A DNA stretch of 17,450 nucleotides. Origin: Phycisphaerae bacterium (GTDB lineage: Bacteria > Planctomycetota > Phycisphaerae > Phycisphaerales > Phycisphaeraceae). The stretch spans positions 1-17,450 of the forward strand of contig NZCH01000112.1 of the NCBI GenBank assembly GCA_002688155.1. Direction: 5' to 3'. This document shows, piece after piece, positions 8,304 through 13,732 of this stretch. Position 1 is the first letter of the stretch, and each line of letters opens with the position of its first letter. The notes beneath the pieces were generated by a model. That model saw only the letters and a program-made list of their open reading frames with translations. It was not told where the DNA came from and did no database searches. A program made the translations under genes and the position numbers.

Positions 8304-8773
8304 CCACCACCGCCGCTCGCGGCTTGGCGCGAACCGCATCCGTACAACCCGCCGGGCAACCCTTCCACAAACGTGCGTATTTCATCGCGCACACGGCGAT
8401 AGTGGTCGAGCGCTTCTTCTTCTGTGCCCGCTTCTTTCGCCAGTCTCGGCGGGTCGTCAAAACCCGCGTGTACGACCTTCGCATCGCCGGCGAACATTGG
8501 GCAGTGTTCGTACGCGTGGCCGCAGACGGTGACGATGTAATCAAATGTTACGCAGGTGTATTTGTTTACGCGGTTGGACGTTTGCGTTGAAATGTCAACG
8601 CCGGCCTCAGCCATGACTTGTACGGCGTGTTCGTTCAGGCCATGCGCTTCGATACCGGCGGAATACGACTCGATCATGTCCGCTTTGAGCGACCGCGCGA
8701 AGCCCTGAGCCATCTGGCTGCGGCATGAGTTGCCCGTGCAGAGGAACAGGATTTTGAGTTTCGTTGGCGCCAT
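8300..8773 (-). CDS. arsC: Thioredoxin-type arsenate reductase (ArsC, LMW-PTP fold)
   Basis: A 157-residue cytosolic enzyme that reduces arsenate to arsenite using an intramolecular Cys relay and, in this class, thioredoxin. The phosphatase-like loop CTGNSCRS starts at Cys12 (CX5R). The second and third redox cysteines are in VTVCGHAYEHCPMF, at Cys84 and Cys91. GFDDPPR and RVRDEI near the end are also typical. All three cysteines distinguish it from a plain low-molecular-weight tyrosine phosphatase. The start is the ATG at 8773, where homology begins; the frame is open further upstream but that part overlaps the divergent gene. The C-terminus ends in a small Gly-rich tail. No arsR, arsB or acr3 lies beside it, so regulation is unknown. 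Confidence 0.92.
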   Translation of the reverse strand: MAPTKLKILFLCTGNSCRSQMAQGFARSLKADMIESYSAGIEAHGLNEHAVQVMAEAGVDISTQTSNRVNKYTCVTFDYIVTVCGHAYEHCPMFAGDAKVVHAGFDDPPRLAKEAGTEEEALDHYRRVRDEIRTFVEGLPGGLYGCGSRQAASGGGG

Positions 8774-8884
8774 CGGCGTACACCTGCGAAAAGATGTCGC
8801 CGCATGGTAGTCACAATTCGTTATGCTCTGGTGATCGTGTGATGACGTGCGAAAGCGAACAGACGAACATTGGACGAAAAGCAC

Positions 8885-9565
8885 ATGAAGCCCAAACTCG
8901 ACCCCCGTATATTTCCGATTGTGCAGATCGCACTGGACTACCCGACCATCGACGAGGCTCTGGCGATGGCGAAGATCGGGGTCGAGGCGGGTGTGAACTG
9001 GCTCGAGGCGGGGACGCCGCTGATTGTCGCGCAGGGGGTCAAGGCGATCGGGGCGCTCGCCCAGGGGTTTCCCGACTACACGATCCTCGCGGACTACAAG
9101 ACCATGGACAGTGGGTTCAAGAACGTGCTGCTGACCGACCAGCAGGGCGGCCACGTGATGACCGTGTGCGGCAACTCGCCGGACGAAACCGTGCAGTCGG
9201 CGATCCGCCAGGGCAAAGACTCTGGCATCATAGTCGTGGTCGACACGATCGGCGTGAAGGACCAGGCCGGTCGGGCGAAGCTCTGTGAGAAATGGGGCGC
9301 CGACATGATCTACCTGCACTACGGCGCCGATCAGCACCGCGCTGACGACACGCACGATTCAACACAGTGGCTGGGCGAAGTGATCGACGCCGTGGGTATC
9401 CCGGTGGGCGTTGGAACGTTCGGCGTCGAAGACGGCGTGCGTGCCGTCGCCGCCGGCGCATCGCTGGTGTGTATCGGGCATCCGCTGATCACCCAGGACG
9501 ATCCGCTGGCCGCGCTGACCGAGTATGTCCGCCAGGTCAAGGCGAGTTACCGGGCAAGGCCGTGA
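8885..9565 (+). CDS. HUMPS-family protein, 3-hexulose-6-phosphate synthase-like
   Basis: A 226-residue (beta/alpha)8-barrel protein of the orotidine-5'-phosphate decarboxylase suprafamily. Closest by eye are 3-hexulose-6-phosphate synthase, which joins formaldehyde to ribulose-5-phosphate, and 3-keto-L-gulonate-6-phosphate decarboxylase. The acidic and lysine positions of the fold are present: Asp18 in QIALDYPT, Glu41 in LEAGTPLI, and ADYKTMDSG with Asp70, Lys72 and Asp75. Two regions differ from ordinary members: LHYGADQHRADD in place of the usual Gly-Ile-Asp-Gln-like loop, and VGVGTFGVEDG where an AGG phosphate loop is expected. The substrate therefore cannot be assigned. The ATG at 8885 is preferred over an in-frame TTG at 8870 because GGACGA lies 7 nt upstream. 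No phosphohexuloisomerase gene is adjacent. Confidence 0.8.
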   Translation: MKPKLDPRIFPIVQIALDYPTIDEALAMAKIGVEAGVNWLEAGTPLIVAQGVKAIGALAQGFPDYTILADYKTMDSGFKNVLLTDQQGGHVMTVCGNSPDETVQSAIRQGKDSGIIVVVDTIGVKDQAGRAKLCEKWGADMIYLHYGADQHRADDTHDSTQWLGEVIDAVGIPVGVGTFGVEDGVRAVAAGASLVCIGHPLITQDDPLAALTEYVRQVKASYRARP

Positions 9566-9856
9566 CGCCCAACTCGATTCGCCCGGCGAAGCGCTGCCGA
9601 TGCACCTCCTGCGTCATGGCGCGCAGCTTTTCGCTCACGTGGGTTTCTGTGGGTTGCCTTTGCGTGTTCGTGCTTTACCAAGCTGTTTGCGCAGGTTTGG
9701 TTTACTCACATCGCGAGAAATCGTAAATACGCAATACCCAAACACCCCAATACCAATGGTTCAGAAGTGATACACGCTGGCGCGTAGCGGCAGCGCCGCA
9801 GGTTCGCCCGGCGTGGGTTCACACTGAGCGTAAAAGTTGAACAGCCGTCGCGGGCA
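9566..9856. other. Intergenic region with short repeats and tiny ORFs
   Basis: The 291 bases lie between the converging HUMPS-like and hypothetical genes and contain no convincing gene. Visible items are two CAATACC copies 16 bases apart (9732-9738, 9748-9754) in a locally AT-rich patch. There is an 11-base direct repeat TTCGCCCGGCG (9579-9589, 9803-9813). A minus-strand GTG frame at 9709-9635 encodes 24 very basic residues. No T-run terminator is seen for either converging gene. Confidence 0.4.
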
Positions 9857-10441
9857 TTATTCTTCGCCTGGCGGCGTCGTATGCCTGCCAAACAGGCCGC
9901 GGTTCCTGATGAACGGGTGAACCGGGACCCACGCCGTGTCCCACATGAACTTGAGGGGCTGGACAAACCCGGCCAGAGCGTTGCCGTCGCCGAGGTATTG
10001 GGTCGAGTGGCCGTCCATCGCCTCAACGATCGCCTGCTCGCCGCGTGAGGGGTCAAACCCGTCGTCAAAGCGCGATCCGATGGCAAGGTCAGTGTGGTAG
10101 ATGGTGTGGTGCTGCGTGCGTCCGTCGGCCGGCCCGACGGTGACATTGATCCAACCGGTGCGGTCCATGCCGCTTAGTGATGGCTGGTCGTTGCCCGGCA
10201 CCTTATCGGGTTGAGACTGGGCGGCGGAAGTGGCGTCCGCAGCTTGCACGACGTCGCCGGCGATCGCCTGCTCGGCGACGTCTTCGTTTGGTCCAAACAA
10301 AGAGAGCAACAGCGCCGGCACTCCCGGTACTTCCCTGTAGCTTTGGTCCTGACCGATGTCGGCGGCGGTGCAACCCCAGAACTGCCCCAGCCACAACATC
10401 ATGGTCGTCCAGAAGATGATCCAAATCGTTTTGCGCGTCAT
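9857..10441 (-). CDS. Exported or membrane-anchored hypothetical protein
   Basis: I do not recognise this 194-residue protein. Residues 1-5 are charged (MTRKT) and 6-22 are strongly hydrophobic and Trp/Met-rich, followed by FWGC with Cys24. This is a signal peptide or signal anchor. If Cys24 is lipidated, the lipobox is atypical, with Phe at -3 and Trp at -2. The rest is soluble and polar: a linker rich in Gln, Ala and Asp (about 55-85), then a His/Asp-containing stretch (TQHHTIYHTDLAIGSRFDDG) and a C-terminal part with several Trp and Pro residues. The ATG at 10441 is chosen over the adjacent GTG at 10444 because GAGG sits 6 nt upstream of the ATG. A near-consensus promoter lies about 110 nt upstream. 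It looks like a real, well-expressed envelope protein of unknown role. Confidence 0.7.
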   Translation of the reverse strand: MTRKTIWIIFWTTMMLWLGQFWGCTAADIGQDQSYREVPGVPALLLSLFGPNEDVAEQAIAGDVVQAADATSAAQSQPDKVPGNDQPSLSGMDRTGWINVTVGPADGRTQHHTIYHTDLAIGSRFDDGFDPSRGEQAIVEAMDGHSTQYLGDGNALAGFVQPLKFMWDTAWVPVHPFIRNRGLFGRHTTPPGEE

Positions 10442-10447
10442 CACTTG

Positions 10448-10451
10448 CCTC
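10448..10451 (-). promoter_or_regulatory. Shine-Dalgarno deciding the start at 10441
   Basis: The minus strand reads GAGG 6 nt before ATG (10441) but only 3 nt before the in-frame GTG (10444), favouring the ATG. A small hairpin GCCCG-GAT-CGGGC (10456-10468) lies just upstream in the leader. Confidence 0.55.
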
Positions 10452-10557
10452 GACAGCCCGGATCGGGCCGCCAGTGTAACAGGGTTGCGGTACGGTTGCC
10501 GTCGCGGGGCGCGGGGTTGCGTTTTTGATTGCGAAGCCGCAGCGGCGAACCGGCTGA

Positions 10558-10749
10558 TTAATTATAGGACGCATATTTCGTAATGTCAGCACACGCCGTG
10601 CGACCGGGGCCAACCTCACAACCGGCATGGCTGATACAGCCGGCACAGGCGTATTCTTTGCCTTGTGTGAGGTTCGACGTGACCCAGGTCCATACACCCA
10701 ACGAATTGTAGATCTGAGAGGCTGGGTATTTCAACGTGCAGCACTGCAT
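10558..10749 (-). CDS. Possible small Cys-rich protein
   Basis: A 63-residue frame from ATG 10749 with six cysteines: a CC pair near the N-terminus, CAGCISHAGC (CX2CX5C) in the middle, and one Cys near the C-terminus (RTACAD). Aromatic residues and the Cys spacing make it look more protein-like than a random frame. The frame remains open upstream to 10818 with one more Cys but no ATG, GTG or TTG, and there is no Shine-Dalgarno before 10749. It could therefore be the tail of a decayed gene or a small disulfide- or metal-binding protein. Its end overlaps the promoter at 10561-10589. I do not recognise the family. Confidence 0.3.
   Translation of the reverse strand: MQCCTLKYPASQIYNSLGVWTWVTSNLTQGKEYACAGCISHAGCEVGPGRTACADITKYASYN
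10561..10589 (-). promoter_or_regulatory. Near-consensus sigma-70 promoter, leftward
   Basis: On the minus strand CTGACA (10589-10584) is followed by a 17-base spacer and a perfect TATAAT (10566-10561), matching 11 of 12 consensus positions. Transcription would begin near 10554 and run into the hypothetical exported protein gene, giving a leader of about 110 nt. It overlaps the last codons of the Cys-rich ORF. Confidence 0.75.
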
Positions 10750-11017
10750 CGAGGTGGCGCTGTACCGCGGACAACCAGGTCGTGCAGTCAGGTGCCGGCC
10801 GACGGTGTGAGTTATAAGTTATTTGTGGGGCGTGCATTGACGGGCGGAGGCAGTATGTGCCCAGGTCGCGGGTTCACCGGTTGCTGTACTGGTGCAACCT
10901 CGCCGGCGCCCGCGTCCGACGTGCAAATCATGGAGGTTCGCCGTAGCGATCACGTTGCGTGGTGCCTCGCGCAGACCTACACTGCCCGATTCGCCTTTTC
11001 CGCGGAGCCTAAATCCC

Positions 11018-11908
11018 ATGCGAGAGGCCGTTGACAAAGCTGCAGCGCTCGTCGAGGCGCACCAGTACATCCGGCGATTCGCCGGCAAGGTGGTGGTGGT
11101 GAAGGTTGGCGGTTCGATTATGGACGAATCGCACGCCCTGGCGAGTTTGCTTCAGGACGTGTGCATCATGGCGACGGTGGGCATCCGTCCGATCATCGTG
11201 CACGGCGGGGGCAAGGCGATCACGCAGGCCATGAAAGAGGCCGGGCTCGAAGCACAGTTCGTGCAGGGCAGGCGATATACCGACGAGCGCACGCTGGCGA
11301 TCGCCGAGCACGTGCTGGTCAACCAGATCAACAAATGGATCGTTGACAAGATCGAATCGCTCGACCATCGGCCGATGGGACTGCACAGTTTGTCAAGCTG
11401 CGTCGTGTGCGCCGAGCGGCTGTTTCTCGATGTCCCTGACGACACCGGCCAGGGTAAGACGCGCCGAGTCGATATTGGCCAGGTCGGGCAGGTCGTGTCG
11501 GTCAACGCGCGACTGTTAAACGCGTTAGTCGAATCGGCAACGGTCCCGGTGATCGCGCCAATTTCGCGTGACGCCGCGGGTGGAAAACTCAACGTCAACG
11601 CCGACAGCGTGGCGGGCCACGTCGCCGCCGCCGTCAAGGCAGAAAAACTCGTGCTCGTGTCAGACACGCACGGCATCCGCACCAGTGACGCCACCGGCTC
11701 GCTGGCGACCCACCTGACCAAAAACCAGATCAACGATCTGGTGGATAAGGGCGTGATCGCAGCGGGTATGCTCCCGAAGGTCGAAGCCAGTTTCATCGCA
11801 CTGGAGGCCGGCGTACGCAAGGCGCACATCATTGACGGTCGCATTAAACATTCACTGCTGCTGGAGATTTACACCGACACGGGCGTCGGAACGGAAATTG
11901 TCATGTGA
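11018..11908 (+). CDS. argB: Acetylglutamate kinase
   Basis: This enzyme phosphorylates N-acetyl-L-glutamate with ATP, the second step of arginine synthesis in the cytosol. The 296-residue protein of the amino-acid-kinase fold has VVVVKVGGS with Lys29 and the Gly pair (25-33), VHGGGKAI (61-68), VQGRRYTDERT around Arg86, GGKLNVNADS, GMLPKVEAS and a C-terminal GVGTEIVM. An N-terminal arm, ALVEAHQYIRRFAGK (10-24), resembles the helix that makes arginine-sensitive hexamers in this family, so feedback inhibition by arginine is likely (inference). The loop usually reading GLSGKD is GLHSLSS here, an unusual change near the substrate. ATG 11018 is chosen by homology and GGAG 10 nt upstream; the frame is open from 10892. 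argF follows after 108 nt. Confidence 0.93.
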   Translation: MREAVDKAAALVEAHQYIRRFAGKVVVVKVGGSIMDESHALASLLQDVCIMATVGIRPIIVHGGGKAITQAMKEAGLEAQFVQGRRYTDERTLAIAEHVLVNQINKWIVDKIESLDHRPMGLHSLSSCVVCAERLFLDVPDDTGQGKTRRVDIGQVGQVVSVNARLLNALVESATVPVIAPISRDAAGGKLNVNADSVAGHVAAAVKAEKLVLVSDTHGIRTSDATGSLATHLTKNQINDLVDKGVIAAGMLPKVEASFIALEAGVRKAHIIDGRIKHSLLLEIYTDTGVGTEIVM

Positions 11909-12016
11909 TTTCCACTTTCCGCTTTGAAGAAGTTCGCAGGTCCGGGTTGACATGCGTCGGCAATATGCGTTGCGTGGCCTGGCCGCGTGAATCGGCAATC
12001 ACAAATCGGGAACTCC

Positions 12017-12940
12017 ATGGATCATTTCATCACCATCGCCGACACGCCAACGGAGGAACTGGAGCACGTGCTCGATGTTGCGGCGCGATTGCGTGTTGAC
12101 CGCAATTCGGGGCAGACGAACAATCCGGTGCTCGCGGGTAAGTCGCTGGCCATGCTGTTCGAAAAACCGAGCCTGCGTACGCGCGTAAGTTTCGAGCAGG
12201 CGGTGTACGAGTTGGGTGGCCATGCGGTGCACCTGTTACAGCAGGAGATCGGCATCGGCAAGCGCGAAAGTGCCGCCGACATCGCCCAGGTGCTCAGCGG
12301 CATGGTGCACGGGATTATGGCCCGTGTGTTTGAGCATGCAAAGCTTGAGCAGATGGCCGAGGCCGGCTCCGTGCCGGTCATCAATGCGCTCTCCGATGAC
12401 TCGCACCCATGTCAGGCGCTGGCGGACATTATGACGATGCGCGACGAGTTTGGGCACGACCTGTCCGGCCGGACGCTGGCGTACGTCGGCGACGGGAACA
12501 ACGTCGCGAAGAGTCTGGCATGGATGTGCGGTAAGCTTGGCCTGCGTTTCGTCATCGCGGCGCCGGATGGGTACAAACTCCCCGACACGCTGTTGGAAAC
12601 GATCCGCGAAGGATGCCGCGGCGCAGACGTGGATCAGATCGATGACCCGCATCAGGCCGTGCGCGACGCGGACGCGATTTACACTGACACGTTCGTCTCC
12701 ATGGGTCAGGAGGACGAGAAGCAGCAGCGACTGACGGTGTTCGCGGACTACCAGGTCAACCAGACGCTATTGGATGCTGCGCCCGATCACGTGATCGTTT
12801 TGCACTGCCTGCCGGCGTATCGTGGGGTCGAAATCACGGCCGACGTGATCGACGGCCCGTCAAGCCGTGTGTTTCCGCAGGCTCACAACCGGCTGCACGG
12901 TCAAAAGGGCCTGCTTGCGGTGCTGATGGGCGGGTGCTGA
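12017..12940 (+). CDS. argF: Ornithine carbamoyltransferase
   Basis: This enzyme condenses carbamoyl phosphate and ornithine to citrulline and phosphate in arginine synthesis. The 307-residue length is normal. The carbamoyl-phosphate loop is SLRTR (52-56) within FEKPSLRTRVSFE. HPCQALAD (130-137) is the second phosphate-binding motif. TDTFVSMG is the ornithine-side SMG loop, and HCLP (263-266) in LHCLPAYRG carries the catalytic Cys. The ATG at 12017 follows GGGA by 5 nt; an in-frame GTG at 11987 adds ten residues without homology. The 108-nt gap after argB has a TTGACA but no good -10, so co-transcription with argB is likely. OTC rather than another transcarbamylase is supported by the SMG and HCLP motifs. 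Confidence 0.95.
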   Translation: MDHFITIADTPTEELEHVLDVAARLRVDRNSGQTNNPVLAGKSLAMLFEKPSLRTRVSFEQAVYELGGHAVHLLQQEIGIGKRESAADIAQVLSGMVHGIMARVFEHAKLEQMAEAGSVPVINALSDDSHPCQALADIMTMRDEFGHDLSGRTLAYVGDGNNVAKSLAWMCGKLGLRFVIAAPDGYKLPDTLLETIREGCRGADVDQIDDPHQAVRDADAIYTDTFVSMGQEDEKQQRLTVFADYQVNQTLLDAAPDHVIVLHCLPAYRGVEITADVIDGPSSRVFPQAHNRLHGQKGLLAVLMGGC

Positions 12941-12956
12941 GGTGTCCGAGCCGGGC

Positions 12957-12984
12957 TTGAAAGGCACCGGCAGGCGTGTACAAT
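12957..12984 (+). promoter_or_regulatory. Sigma-70-type promoter of rpmB
   Basis: TTGAAA (12957-12962) and TACAAT (12979-12984) are 16 bases apart, each matching 5 of 6 consensus positions. The start of transcription would be near 12991, giving rpmB a leader of about 55 nt separate from argF. Confidence 0.65.
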
Positions 12985-13035
12985 CCCGCAATTCGACTTG
13001 AACCCGTATCCGGGGCCCGGACCCGGTATTCGTCA

Positions 13036-13039
13036 GGAG
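13036..13039 (+). promoter_or_regulatory. Shine-Dalgarno of rpmB
   Basis: GGAG (within AGGAGT) lies 7 nt before the ATG at 13047 and supports that start. Confidence 0.75.
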
Positions 13040-13046
13040 TCCAGCC

Positions 13047-13322
13047 ATGCCACGCGTATGCCACTTTACCGGCCGCAAAACATCCGCCGGGCGGACGTAC
13101 ACCCATCGCGGCCGCCCCAAATACCTCGGCGGCGTGGGCACCAAGGTCACGGGCAAGACCAAGAGGAAGTTCAAACCCAATATTCAGAACGTGCGTGCCC
13201 TGGTTGACGGGCGTCCGCAGCGGATCAAGGTCTCTGCCAAGGCGATCAAAATGGGCCTGGTTATCAAGCCGCTCAAGCGCAAATATGCGTATCGCCCGGA
13301 GGGTGAAGCCAAGGCGGCGTGA
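13047..13322 (+). CDS. rpmB: Large ribosomal subunit protein bL28
   Basis: A component of the 50S ribosomal subunit. The N-terminus PRVCHFTGRKTSAG, the core KTKRKFKPNIQNVRALVDG (about 37-55) and IKVSAKAIK are clear L28 landmarks. At 91 residues it exceeds the common 62-78. Compared with the usual form it has roughly 10-15 extra residues around 21-35 (RGRPKYLGGVG region) and a basic C-terminal extension. Only one of the Cys residues used for zinc in some L28 proteins is present (Cys5), so it is probably a zinc-free version. It has its own promoter and strong Shine-Dalgarno. It is the ribosomal protein gene closest to dnaG-rpoD. Confidence 0.95.
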   Translation: MPRVCHFTGRKTSAGRTYTHRGRPKYLGGVGTKVTGKTKRKFKPNIQNVRALVDGRPQRIKVSAKAIKMGLVIKPLKRKYAYRPEGEAKAA

Positions 13323-13415
13323 CGGATGGTCGGCTGATGGTGCACCCCGGCGGGTTGTGGGCGCTATCGCAGTCGCACCCGGCCGGCGTGAACATTCAGG
13401 CGAGAGTGACCGGTA

Positions 13416-13449
13416 ACTAAATAAAACTTGCTTTTTAGTAGAAATTTTT
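13416..13449 (+). terminator. Weak AT-rich hairpin with T-run after rpmB
   Basis: ACTAAA (13416-13421) can pair with TTTAGT (13434-13439), and five T bases follow at 13445-13449. The stem is short and AT-only apart from one C-G pair, so as a terminator it would be weak. The same block could instead be an UP element for the TTGACA at 13461. Confidence 0.25.
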
Positions 13450-13682
13450 CGTAATCTCATTTGACACTGGCCGGCATCGTGACAATTGTACAGATGGTGT
13501 ATGGCAGATTCGACGGCGGCGCAAAGGGCAACGCAGTGGTACGGGACGTTGTTAAGACGTTTTCCAGATGCGGATATCTGGCGGGAATGAACAACCTGGC
13601 GATTCTCAAAAACGACAGCGAACGCAGGTTGGTCCAATCCATTCCCCATCCCAACACGAAGACAAACCAGGCGCTGGCCTGA

Positions 13683-13701
13683 GCCGCGCGCGACGCGCGG
13701 C
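13683..13701 (+). promoter_or_regulatory. dnaG: Perfect GC hairpin upstream of dnaG
   Basis: GCCGCGCG, loop CGA, CGCGCGGC: a perfect 8-bp stem of only G and C, ending 31 nt before the dnaG GTG. No T-run follows, so it is not a classic intrinsic terminator. An attenuation, RNA-processing or transcript-stability role is possible by analogy with the E. coli rpsU-dnaG-rpoD operon, which has a terminator ahead of dnaG and an RNA-processing site between dnaG and rpoD. Confidence 0.5.
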
Positions 13702-13732
13702 CAAGCCGGGTGATCCGTAACGGGACCATTAC

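Larger units (their letters stand above)
10445..11017. other. Long intergenic region before argB
   Basis: This 573-base stretch holds the leftward leader and promoter of the hypothetical gene (10442-10589), a short Cys-rich minus-strand ORF (10558-10749), and an AT-rich spot at 10810-10825. The inverted repeat GGTTGC-N9-GCAACC (10879-10899) and the argB Shine-Dalgarno GGAG (11004-11007) follow. I see no clear rightward promoter for argB and no ARG-box-like palindrome. Open frames on the plus strand here lack recognisable content. Confidence 0.5.
13323..13732. other. Spacer between rpmB and dnaG
   Basis: These 410 bases contain a conspicuous AT-rich block (about 13413-13465), a TTGACA at 13461-13466 without a good -10, the palindrome ACAATTGT (13482-13489), and a strong GC hairpin (13683-13701) just upstream of dnaG. 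Several short frames overlap here (a 73-codon TTG frame 13461-13682; an ATG frame of 29 codons from 13501). None has a Shine-Dalgarno or recognisable content, so I call no gene. It is best read as a regulatory leader, but that is inference. Confidence 0.45.

Noticed and set aside
8774..9355. N-terminal extension of arsC
   Set aside because: This part is the complement of the HUMPS-like gene; ArsC homology starts at 8773.
10892..11017. Upstream extension of argB
   Set aside because: The added residues are Arg/Pro-rich without homology, and the ATG at 11018 has a Shine-Dalgarno and starts at the conserved N-terminal arm.
11947..11952. Perfect TTGACA between argB and argF
   Set aside because: No acceptable -10 hexamer lies 16-18 bases downstream, so I do not call a promoter.
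13461..13682. Plus-strand 73-codon frame before dnaG (TTG start)
   Set aside because: It begins inside a TTGACA, has no Shine-Dalgarno, no recognisable content, and competes with other short frames over the same bases. Not excluded, but not supportable as a gene.
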